Shown: positions 49,516-61,400 of the stretch, piece by piece | Position numbering within the stretch: the stretch's first letter is position 1 | Layout: each line of letters starts with the position of its first letter | The notes under the pieces: generated by a model | Databases searched by the model: none | What the model was told of the DNA's origin: nothing | What the model saw: the letters and a program-made list of their open reading frames with translations, nothing else | Translations under genes and position numbers: made by a program | Assembly (NCBI GenBank): GCA_022575985.1 | Contig: JAKSXM010000272.1 | Location: forward strand, 6,944,001 to 7,008,000 | Direction: 5' to 3' | Source of the DNA: Anagrus nilaparvatae | Taxonomy: Eukaryota; Arthropoda; Insecta; Hymenoptera; Mymaridae | DNA: 64,000 bases

Positions 49516-52500
49516 TGGTCATATAAAAAAATATTATTTTAATTTTCTTGTATATCATTTGAAATAACAAACTGAAAAATTAATTTTTCTGCATACATGA
49601 ATAATTAAAATATAATAAATTAGTAATAAAAAAATTTGTTGTTTTCAAATTAAAAGTGTATAACAACAGCAACAAGAGGGTTTAATATTATTTGCTGATA
49701 AAACGGTTTCGTGACTCTAGGTTAAATATGTATATGTATGCGTTATTATAAGAAAAATGGGAATGAAATGAAAAAGGAAATGAAATAACCAATATAGAAT
49801 ATAAATGCAATTAGCAAGTATAAATATTAATAAAAAAAAATGCAATTAGTTGTGCTCTTGTTAATTTAAATCGATATATCTTTTTGTTTATACACGATAT
49901 TAATATTTATTATGTTTAATGATACTTGTTAATAAAAAATTCTTATACGAGAGTACGATTAAATCTTTTTATAAAAATGAGTTTTTTAGAAAAATAATGC
50001 GAAATATTTTAAACTAAAATACCATATCATATAATTCATCTACAGAAAGGATGTCAACGTCATATTCTTTCTCGTTAAAAAAGAATGCCCTTTACTTACT
50101 TTTTTCTTGGAAATTTTTATTTCTCAAAGATTCGTTCTCCGTTATCAGTTACCGGACATCGAGAGATTTTTATACCCACATGTTACTTCTGTAAATTTAA
50201 TAAAAATTACAAGAACAAAGATATTATACCGACTTTACAATACGAAATGATTTACGTGATCTTCTTTTATTTCTTTTTAAAAAAAATTACTCAAATGTAT
50301 AAATCCTTTTTTTAAATATTAGAGGGTGTGTGTGCGCGCTGATTTTTCTTTTTAGATTATTCAACGGACGTATAATCCTGTACACTTTTTTTCGCGAAAT
50401 AAAATCTTATATATGTATTTACCTACGTCTTGTTTCTTTCAGCGGTTCGTGCTTGGATTACCATATCATGTAAAGCATTAAATAAGAAAAAATTAATATT
50501 TTTATTTATCGAAAATCATAGGTAAAGCGCTTAATTAACCGTAGAATCTAAGGTTAAATACACCCAAGACAATAAAGTTGAAGCTTGAATGAACTTCCTT
50601 TCTTAGAGTGATTATCGTCTTCTTCATTCAATCATAATTACTCGTCTATTGATAATCTATCATTGTCGAGAAGAGGAAGAAAAAAAACCTAATAAAATCG
50701 AATAAAAAAGAGGTAAAAAGTGTACAACACAGGATAATAACAATAACGAAATTCGTACATAAGAAAAGTTTAACAATTTGAGAGCGAAACAATTCGAGTA
50801 TAACCATTAAATGCACGTTTTCTCGTTCTCTGTATAGAAAATTTTGTTTCCAAATAATATGTATAAACAGATATATCCCTTTTAACCTAAAGATAAAGTA
50901 TCTATCGAGGCGTACTTTAGTTTCTAGGACCCGATATCAATTGTCTCGTATCTGAACGTTCCATTTCGATGCTTTGTACAATCATTTGTATTATATGCAA
51001 CTTAATATCGAGAGAAAATAAAACTTTTTTTTAACAACTTTTTTTTCAGAGAAGAGTATCAAAAAAGTTTGATTGTAATGCTCAGCCAGGCAATAAGTAC
51101 CTTGGTATTATATTTTATATTATATACGTTGAGTGGCAATTTCATTTTTAAAATAAAAAAAATCTCTCGCTCTATTATTTACTATATAGAAAAAAAGTTT
51201 TTAATAAAAAAAAAAAAATATTAATAATCAGAAAGTTTATTAATTAAAAAAATGATGCATGTGTAATAAATTCTCATGTACGAATTAAAACTAGCCGTGT
51301 TTTTTTGATAAGAATTCAGTATCTTTAAAATATTAAATTCAAGGATACGCTTAGAGTAAAAACGAAAAGATATAATAATAATAATAACGCTTTTAAGTAT
51401 GAACATTATTATAAGAAGAGTAATACCCTTGGGTGACCTGCTTACTATGCTTAGGAAAAGTTAATAATTAGAGTTGGCGTATGACCTTGAAGAAATAAAA
51501 CCGTCTGGGCTTATCCTCACTTTCATCCTTTATTTTTTTTTATTTTTTTTTTATATCATAGAGAAAACTTTCTCGCTCTTTTGTATTTTCTAATTTTACT
51601 GTGTTATATGCTCTTTAAAATCTCTGTTCCATATATTTTCTAAAAAACTAAACCGCATCTAAAATAATTAATTATTTGAGAATAAAAAGATAAATTATCC
51701 AATGGGAGATAATAAAGAAATACTGCAGCATTAAGAATAAAAGCTTGAAAAGTCACATTAAAAGATTAATTGAAAAAAGGAAAGAAAAAGGCTAGTGGAT
51801 ATCGAATTTTTTACTGCATCTAAGGTTTCCTTTCTCTGTGTGTGTGTGTTTCTTTTTTTAATACGTGTATCAGGTATATGTAATAAAAGCTCGAAGGAAA
51901 AAAAAGACACCGCCCAGAAACGATTTTCCCGATTGCCATCACCATATTCCCTATAAAAGAGACGAAGAAGAAATACATTTTCTATATTATAGAAAAAGGA
52001 GGAAGAGGAAGGGAAGTACCGCGGAAAAAGTTTAAAAGAGAGGGAGAGGAGGTTTAATGCAAGCACGCAGGAGCTTTCGTTCAGATGTATACAACGAGAG
52101 GACCGTTCGATACAGCCCCAGCAAAAACCTCTCTATCCCTCTTTCTCTCTCTCTTTCCTACTATGTACAAAAGTATATAAATTTATAGGATTTTCTTCTT
52201 ATATATATGGTTTAGCTTAAAGTGAGAAAAGTCAACTCTATATTTACTGCAGATCTAAGGACTACTTATTTATAAAGAAGATGTATGTGAATTGTTTATA
52301 TGTAAGGTCAAAGACCTATCGTTTCTTTTTTGTCCCGAGTCTCTGATAGAATGATGAGACTTCATGTATTATGTAACATTTTTTTTTAAGTAGATTACAT
52401 TTCTTTCGAAAAACTTTTTCTTCTCGACATACTAGTCTGGTAGTCAGTATCGAATCAGTATCGGCTCGCTTCACCAAAATATGCATTTTTAAGTACCGGA

Positions 52501-53999
52501 CTAATATATATTATTTAATATTTTTTTCATAATTTAGTGGTAAGATACATAATTAGTCAGACGAAATAAAAAAAAAAAATTTTATTCAGCCGTTTTTACT
52601 CTTAATAGAAACATCATAAAGTTTAAATCAGTAGATGAAGGTCAGAGCTAGTCAGACAGTATACGTATAACTCGGTATAATTACAGAGACTACCGCAGTA
52701 GATGAAAATCAATTAATTAAATATAGTTTTGAAAAAAGGGTTTTCTCTATAAATGAACCATTTTAGCAAAAGATATAACTTTTTATTTTTGAATAACTAT
52801 TTTGGCATGAAATCAAAAAATAAAGAATTTCTTTTCAACAATAAACCATAGCCAGTAGTACATAATAAAATAATTTAATTCAATATAAATATGGCCACGC
52901 TTCTATAAAGCGTCTATGTAATTATGGAAATTAGCGATATGAAATTCCTAGGATAAAAGGGGTTGACTGTAATCCAATAAAAGAAGAAAATTTTCCTATA
53001 TAATTCTTCTAACATGTGACCATAGATTAAAAGCTTCCTTTCTCTTTTTACTCTAAAAAGATTTTTCTTCGTTTTTTTTTTTATGAGAAATTGCTTCGCC
53101 TGGAAGAACGGATATTACCAATTGCAATAAAAAAAAAGAAGGCAAAAAAAAGGAATGTAATTTCTGTCTCTCTCACATATAGGTTACACGCAGAGTAAAA
53201 TTTATCTTTCGTATCCCTTCTTTTGATATTATTCCCTCACTTTTCCAAATACATATATCCCTCTTTTCCCAATCGATTCCTCTCTTTTCTATATGATACG
53301 ACATGAAAAAGAGGAGAAAATTTTACCTCTCTTCCTATAATACAGTTGCTGCGCAGTTAAAACAGATCAAAGCTTTTTTTTATTTTATACAGAAAAGCGC
53401 ATAAAAATACTATTGGAAAAAAGTAATCATCCCTTATTTTTTCTCCAGCTCCTAACGGAAAATAGTCAACGCCCGATTTTCTCTATACATATTGAACGCA
53501 TATTGGAAATTTTCGAATATTCTCATTGGTTATATGTCATTTACTACAACCTCTATTGGGTGTTAACGAATCATTTGTTTAAATGTCGAATGTACTATTG
53601 GTATTTTATTTTAAAACGCCCTCTTTCTAAATCATCATCGGTTTTTCTTTTATTTTATGCAAAAGGACTCTTTCTCTTTTACAAGGAGGAGAGAGCCAGG
53701 AGAGGGAGAGATAAGGGAGAAGAATAGAACAAATAAAATATATTGAGAAAAAAAAAGATATGCTTTTTTATTACATTATAAAAAAAGAGCTTTTCATTAT
53801 TTTTTTATATTTTACTTTTTTTTTGTCTGTCAATCTTATTTTAAAAAAAAGCTTCTTCGTTATATATTTAAATTTTTTTAATTAATTAAAAAAGTACTCC
53901 TTGGGCAAATTAGTTAAATAAATTTTGTTTTGCACAAAAATAGTTAAGAGACCATCAACAATTTTTACTTGTATTGCTGAGTAGAAGCGTTTACAAACA
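49516..53999. other. AT-rich non-coding DNA with purine and pyrimidine tracts
   Basis: No supported gene. A TG microsatellite lies at 51837-51850, GA-rich sequence at about 51985-52050 and CT-rich sequence at about 52122-52160. The 102-104-codon open frames (51758-52066 minus, 53413-53727 plus) lie in these compositionally biased tracts and are not called. Confidence 0.5.
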
Positions 54000-54372
54000 T
54001 TTAGTACCCCTGGAAAAAAAAATAACAAAGAAACTTCTGGGATCCAATTTTCTGTCACTGAAAATATCAGAAATTCGGATTCCATTACCGGAATTATTGG
54101 AAAAATTTTATTAACGTTGCTCCTTTCAGGAAAATTTTAAAACATTTCCGAAAGATTAGTCAAAAAGTAGAATAAAAAATAGTGAAATTGGTAAACAGTT
54201 TTTGAAAAATGTCTTTTTGTTTAGAAATTTTTTTAAATTCGTCTGCAAAAAAGGGAGTTTAGTCAAATTTTTCAAGGAATCCAAATATAAAGTCAGAATT
54301 TTATGAAATTTTCATCCAGTGCAGAAAAGTGGGTCCAGAATTTGCCCAGATCCTAGAAACTCTGTTGATTTA
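54000..54372. repeat. Palindromic repeat element, family C copies 2 and 3
   Basis: The left half (54027 to about 54120, plus) and right half (about 54250-54372, minus) share TCTGG, CCA-TTTTCTG-CACTG, GAAAAT and GGATTCC blocks in mirrored order. The right half also matches 41575-41690. It appears to be a foldback or MITE-like element of about 370 bp. No target duplication was identified. Confidence 0.5.
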
Positions 54373-55922
54373 TTCAATTTTTAATAACCAGAAAATGTTT
54401 TAAAATAATTTGATTCGGTATACCGAATACCAAAGAGTAGTAGAATTGAAAGTATAGAATAAAAAGCAGCTGGATGCAGCATAAAACAGAATAAAGAATA
54501 CAAGATATAGGATTGATTTTTCTGTCGCGTTGTATAAAAGCAATGGCGGATTCTATCGTTACCGGGTAGCAAGTTATTATTTATTCCTCTCTTGAACAAT
54601 ACATAAAAAGAGTATCGAGAGGAAAGATTCAAAGCGCAGACTCAATATTTCCAAACAAAACTCTCCGATAGGTCGACATTCGACTCGCAAGGGGTAGAAT
54701 AGATTTCCAATCGGATGAGGGTAGTATACTCTCTATCGAGAAATATATTTTACCTCTCCTTCTCCTCTTTTTCTCTCTTGAAAGTTGCTCGCGCATTGAT
54801 GTATTTAATAAAAAAAAAAAAAAAAAAAAAGTGAGGAAAAAAGTGTCTTTCCCTCTTTTTATATTGACCAGGGTTCGATGCGCGCATCTGGGCGTAACCC
54901 ATTCGTCCTTGTCCTCGCGAATCTATACTCGCAGTAATGAAATAAAAATATATCGAGTTCGCCATTATTACTTTTGCTACCAACTTCCATATGTTTATAT
55001 ATAATTAACTTTCTTTTCTCTTGCTTATATTAAAAATATTTAAAAAATAAACTTTTTACCAAAGTTATACATTTATTTATAATTAAAAATATTTATAATG
55101 ATGTATTTACTTATAAAAAAAAGTTTATAATTATTTCTCTGATGTTTTTTTAGTTTACTAAAACTTGCAATTCGTTAGGAAAAAAAAAGAGTAACATTTT
55201 TTTATGTTCGGTAATTAGTTATTCTTTATATTATTAAAAATAATATGACAAGATATTTCTTTATTTTTTTTTTTTAACCTTTGTAATTGGGAAAAAAAAA
55301 ACAAAAATAAAATAAAATAAACTTTGTTTTGCACATAAAGAAAAATAATTATAAAAGATTATTAATTAAATTTTCTATTTTAATAATTTAGAAACTAAAA
55401 ACGAAACAATTTTCTTTTTTTATATTTATTTTGAAAAAAAGCTCTAACTTGTAATTTTTAAACGGATAAAACCGTTATACTTTATTTGAAAAATAAATAA
55501 ATATATTACTTTTGTTATAGTATTTACACGTCTTAAGGCTTTAAAAAGCGAAATAATCTTTTAAAACTTATCTTAAAAAATATTTATATAGATTTTTATG
55601 TCTACGTAAACATTTAGAAAAATAAAAATTTATGTTTTAAGAACTTATTTATCTATTTGTATTGCATGATATAAGTGTGCTTTTATTTCATATTTAGGAT
55701 ACAGTTTTAAATCCAACATAAGAGGTATCTATAGTTTCTTTAAATTTTGAATAAAGACGAAAATGGCAAATAATATCATTGTAATTCAAAATGTATATTT
55801 AAAACTATAATTATTTTAAAAGAATAAATTCAATAACTTAACATAATCTAAAAAACGCTTAAAAAATTAAATTTTAATATTACTTAGAGAGACAGAAATA
55901 TTCCTTATGATTTTAAAGACGC

Positions 55923-55961
55923 ACTTATATATTCTTTAAATACAATTTCATTTGCGAGAAT
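55923..55961 (+). repeat. Dispersed 39-bp motif, copy 7
   Basis: ACTTATATATTCTTTAAA followed by TTTCATTTGCGAGAAT. The upstream AAAGACGC is shared with copy 8. Confidence 0.7.
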
Positions 55962-56532
55962 GTATTCATTAATAACATATAAAATAACTAAAAAGTTAAA
56001 ATATTATGGTATAAAATTTGGTTTTATTAGTATTACAACTACGTTGTATTGCTACATAGGATGGTTTAAGGCCAATATAAGAGTGCTAAGGTTGTTGTAT
56101 GGTCTATAGCGTGTGTAAACAAATTAAATAAGGTCAACTATCTGTATTGGAAAATAAAGATCATATTTGGTGCTGTATAGTATATGTACACAGAATGCAA
56201 CACAGATACCATTTGCATTGGCGTATGTCGTATAAGCGTTTTTATTTTTTGTATAGAAATACATAGGTTAATTTTATAGGGCATTAATAATTTTATAAAA
56301 ATTAAGTATTAAGCTATACTTTTAAGCAATACCTTAACAATCACTTTAGCATCTGGCCCCAATACAAATAAATTCACTATACGAATTACAGTACTGTAAT
56401 CATGGACTGTTTTGAATTCTGAAGCTAGTTATTCCTTAATATTCTATTCATCTTGGTAAAAATATTGCTAAATAAATCACAAGTTAATTTTATGTAAATC
56501 ATCAATTATACTTTCTGACGATCTAAAGACGC

Positions 56533-56571
56533 ACTTATATATTCTTACAGAGTCTTTTCATTTGCGAGAAT
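56533..56571 (+). repeat. Dispersed 39-bp motif, copy 8
   Basis: ACTTATATATTCTTACAG followed by TTTTCATTTGCGAGAAT. Identical to copy 7 at both ends and in the upstream AAAGACGC. Confidence 0.7.
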
Positions 56572-58031
56572 ATAGTCGCTAATAAAATATTATATACTAC
56601 TATATTGACTGTATTTCAAAAAATTTAATTTTTATATTCTGAAATATGATTGCATTACTCTGGGTATAACTTGTTGGAAAGCATGAAATATTTTTTAATG
56701 AACATAGATTGCTCTGAAGTTTATATTATATTTAGAAAAACATTAATTTTATAGTGTAGTAAAAAGTTACATAAAGTTACATTATTGATCCAAAATATCA
56801 AATGTTTCAAAAAATTTCCAAAAAATACAAGTTACGCTGAATAGTAGCAAATTTTGAATTTATGATGAATATCAATAATTAATACATGTTTCTATTAAGG
56901 ATGTAAAAGAGAGAAGTTATAGAATAAAGTGAAAGATAATATGTTATGAGATGCACCCTGCCTAAATTTAAAAGCTAAGACCCCTAAGACTGATAATTTA
57001 ATAATGTATTTTAATCCCAGAAACATCCTATTGATTATAAAAGAATAAAAAAAATGAATAAGAATAAAAAGTATTTTTTGAGAGAGAGATAAAGATAAAA
57101 AAGTACAACTAAAGCATCCTCTGATAGTCCTATTTGATTTCTTTCTTCTTTTTTTCGTAAAGGCGCGAATGTACTAGGATATAAATCGCCATGACGGAAC
57201 GTTGACTCGTGAGAAAAAAAAAGTAAATATAAAGATATATAGAATAGGAATACATATTATTATACATAGAAAGAAGAAAGAATAAATGCTCGACCCTTCA
57301 TATAACACTAAAAGAATAAATGTTTCAAAGTTGCAAAAGTGCACACACATTTATATATACGATACTGTAGCAGAGCAAGCTCATGGATTAGATTATAACA
57401 ATGAATTATAACCTCCGCGTACAGGAAGCCGCTTACTTTTTTTTTTTTACTTTTATTTTTTGCCTAGAAATTTTTCTTTATGTATTAAAAAAAATAATAT
57501 GCAAAATTTTCTCGATTAAACAATTAATGTTGGAGAATAAAAAGGGAGATTTTTAATTATTGGAAGATTTTTTTTAACAGCAATTAGTTTTAAATTTCAC
57601 GTACTGTTATAACTTTTATATTAAACACAATTTCTATTATTAAATTTTATTATTATTAAGTATGATTTTTTTTCTTGATATCTCACTCTTTTGGTAGACG
57701 TATTTTTATAATATAAAATTTAGAAATTTTATTAGCACATAAAAATTCTGATATTTTGAAATAATAATTTGCATATAAGTTACACAATTCGCATCATTAA
57801 ATTGGATGACTTCCACCAACCAAGAATTACAATAACGTAGACCAACACGATGAAAAAAAAAAATTAAAGGCTTATTTGAAATGAATATTGGTAAATTATT
57901 GTCTAGTATTATAAAATTCGGAGAAGATTTTTACTATGCAAATGAAATCGAACGAGTTCGATAAAGTACAAGAATTTATAAAAATAAATAATATTTGTTT
58001 TTAGTTTAGAATAACTTTAAGTTAAAATCTC

Positions 58032-58070
58032 GCTTATATAATATTGAAAAGTCAATTCTCTTTCGAGAAA
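58032..58070 (+). repeat. Dispersed 39-bp motif, copy 9
   Basis: GCTTATATAATATTG followed by TCAATTCTCTTTCGAGAAA. Confidence 0.6.
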
Positions 58071-58784
58071 AATAAATTTAAAAATACTTATATAAAATAA
58101 TGAGTAAGATTTATTATCCTCTGTTAATTCATTGTTTTATAAAACATAATATTTATAGTTATAAAATTAAAGTGTCACAGAAAGAAAATATAAAGATGGT
58201 GGTGTATGCAAGAAGGTGTAGAAGAAAGCATTAGATACAGTAGTGTTACGGTTGTATTGATCTTTAGACTTTTTTTTATTCAAGATTCAAGACAGTAGCA
58301 AGTACACTCTTTATTTATATTTGACAATATTTTTCTTATTTATTATAATAAATATTATAAATTATAATGTTAAGTAAAATAAAATAAAACGTAAAGTATA
58401 GTTTAAATAAAAATTTTATATTTTTATATCCTTTAATAAATCTTATTATAGTAGTTGTACTAATCCATAGCAGAAATAAAAATAAAAACACCCTATGTAA
58501 AAGTATTATAATAACTCGAATCTTGTCGCTACATTTATTTTTTTTTCTTTTTTCTTTTTCTTTTTTTGATGAAAATACTTACATTAATATATTTATTAGT
58601 ATATTATATCCTTTTATTTATTACTATAGATTATTATGATCTATATACATTTATACAAAAACATATGCTTTACTTTATTTTAACTTTTTTAACGCTTTTT
58701 AAAGACTCCAAATATAAATAAGTATTATGTTTTACAGTGAGAATAAAAGAGGCTGCAAAAAATGGGTACTCAAATCATATGTTT

Positions 58785-58867
58785 GGCCATAAAATCTATA
58801 CAATAGTAGTGCTTCATGCCTGAATATCATGTCAAATTAGACTCGTGTTCATAGGTATTTTATGGCC
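58785..58867. repeat. Inverted repeat GGCCATAAAAT
   Basis: GGCCATAAAAT at 58785-58795 and its exact complement ATTTTATGGCC at 58857-58867 enclose 61 nt; a third GGCCATAAAA follows at about 58875. Non-coding. Confidence 0.45.
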
Positions 58868-60800
58868 ATATGTAGGCCATAAAAATTAATACTTGGCAAT
58901 TGATAAAAAGATGGAAACAACAATGAGTGTATGGGTCAGCCATACGCAAATAATAGAAACAGCTGATTCAAGTATCGTCTCTTATTTCTATCTACATTTC
59001 AATTTTGAATTTTAGCTTCTTTAACCAAATTAAATTTTCGAAACACAATGAAACAAAAATATCCTAAAATTTTTAAATCTCAACATTAAAACGATTTCCT
59101 TATTGATTTATCGTTAGATATTAAAGTACCAAAAATAATTATAAAAAAAAATTTTCTTCACCTTATTTAAAAGTAATATACGAAATTCTGATGTATGAAT
59201 TTAAAAATATTTTTACTCGAAAAATCCAATTTACATTTTTATAATAAACATATATATAATTCCATGGATAAATGAACGTTTTTCTTCTATTTTTTTTTTT
59301 CATTTCCAGGGATAAAACTTGTTTTTCCTAAAGCATGAAAAAAAAAGAAAGAAAATCTCGTCTGCTATAACTGGTGAGATGTATTTTGCACATATACAAA
59401 ATTTATATATATTTTAATAATTTAATCATATATTTCATTCATATATATATATATATGGAATTGAAAGAAAATCCTCGTGCCAAGCTTTTATATAGAACAA
59501 ATTTAAAAAAAATTATTATCAAGAAAAGTCAGAATTCCTATAATATTAAATGAAATTAAAATATGTCGTCTTTTTTCTTCGCAATATAGAATTGGTTTTC
59601 TCATTTGCTAAATCTTGGTTAGAATCGACAGAAAGAGAAGGGGGGCTTTTTGGTTCCTGTATCGCGGTTCTTTGTATAGAATATTCTCTATATGCGCCTC
59701 GTGTTTTCCTCTCTCAATATAGAACGCGTCTTTCTGGCAATTTCGCGAAATTAATATATCCCCTCATGTACTTTGCATATTATTGCAATATTATACTCGC
59801 TCGTCTTTTCCTCTCGCCTCTTTTATGTATATATATTATATGAAAATCCTTTTTCTCTCCTACACTTCTATATTTCATAGCATATTTTCCTTTGACCGAA
59901 ATTTCCTCTGCTCTTCTCTTCAATCTTCAATTTTCTATTAAGCTGCAAATTCTTCTTTTTTTTTCCTCTCCATCTTTTTTTTCGGCTTTACCTTTACTCT
60001 AAAAATTGATTATTAAGATTTTATGCTATAGCTAGCTTTTTAGATAGAAAATTTTATTTTCCTTTCGACAAAATGAATATGTATTTATCATTAAAAATTT
60101 AAATATTTCTATTCCCCAAAAGAATATTTATTTTAAAATTTAATAGAATATCACTTTATAGTTTGTACTCTACAAACATTTTATGCAAAAGAAACATACA
60201 AATTTTCTTAATTTTACTTTAAGTAACTAAAACTTTTATGCTAAAAAACTATATATTATTTTTTTCATTTATTTCCATTGTTTTCTTAAATTTTCTTATC
60301 TTTGTGACATTTAATACATTTATTTTTTGTAATTGTGTGTCAATTACATATTTGCGCATGCACTGATACTATTAGTTTGTATAATCTGTTTACATATAAA
60401 TATTGGCCAAGTATTTATTATGCGGATAGTAAAAATTAGGTGGCCTAAAAATTTCTAAAAATAATTTAACGGAATATAAATTACCCGGATATAAATACCT
60501 GGAAAAGATTTTTTGCATTCAACCAATGTACTTTTTAAAAATTAATAATTATATAGATACATATGTCATAGTGTACATACGCTATCACACGCACATACAA
60601 CAAGCATTCGCTTTTACATCGTATGCCTAGAAATTCATTTTTTTCAAAAATTACATGCATGTTAACAAATATAAACATTCAATCCCAACATACTCTCACA
60701 TAATCAAACATACACGAAACACTTGTTTACTTCTTTTTGTAAACTTTATCTTATGGAAATCATACAATACAAAAAAATTACTACAATTTTGAAAAAACAT

Positions 60801-61400
60801 TTTGTTCTACAATGATAGTACAACTTCCCTGCTGGGATTTTTTGAGGTGGCGACTCTGTACCCTCCAACAATTGTCCCCTTAGACAAATACCTCCTTGTA
60901 AAGCCTACCTTCCTTGGACAATTACTATCCTCAAAATCTAAGCGAACAATTAAGAAAATTTTACTCCCTTTGTTCAAGTTAGACTTTTGGGTAAGCTAAC
61001 CCTAGGGGTAGGTATGAGAACATCATTACAGGGTAAGTGAAGTACACTGTTTTTTACTACGGCGGCTTTTCCCTAACCTCTCGTATGGGGGTACTTTACC
61101 CCCTCAAACCGTTTTGGTCATTATCTTAACTTTATCTTAATTAATCAACTCTTACTACCTTATTAATTAAATATTTAGTACAAACAAGAGCATAGCCGGG
61201 AGGGTAGCCAATTGGGCTGCAATATTTCATGGGGGGATGTCCGTAGGGCCTCTAAGGACTTTTAGGAACTTCTGCACCAAAGATCCCAAGGTACTTCTGC
61301 ACCCAAGGTTTCTAGGGACTTCTGCACAAAAGGACCCTAAATTGAAAATATTTTAAGTCCATTTCACCCCCCCCCTGCCGAGCCAGACTTTTTCAAATAT
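60801..61400. other. GC-richer segment, probable old transposon DNA
   Basis: This segment is clearly richer in C and G than the rest (CCCTCCAACAATTGTCCCC, CCCTAGGGGTAGG, TATGGGGGTACTTTACCCCC, GCATAGCCGGGAGGG) but has no convincing reading frame; the 65-codon frame at 60802-60999 is not recognised. It includes the 25-nt tandem repeat below. Confidence 0.4.
61265..61339 (+). repeat. Tandem repeat, three units of 25 nt
   Basis: Units at 61265, 61290 and 61315 each start GG-ACTTCTGCAC, with the remainder diverged. The 25-nt period is exact. Confidence 0.75.

Larger units (their letters stand above)
54373..60800. other. AT-rich non-coding DNA
   Basis: No supported gene. 54640-54960 and 59600-59850 are somewhat richer in CpG and T/C. 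Three dispersed-motif copies, an AT dinucleotide run at 59442-59457 and a small inverted repeat at 58785-58867 are listed or noted separately. Confidence 0.5.

Noticed and set aside
51758..53727. Open frames of about 100 codons (51758-52066 minus, 53413-53727 plus)
   Set aside because: Both lie in purine- or pyrimidine-biased DNA where stop codons are depleted; no conserved pattern is seen.
54865..54900. tRNA-like string containing GGGTTCGATGC
   Set aside because: The T-arm-like sequence is not accompanied by acceptor, D or anticodon stems at the right distances.
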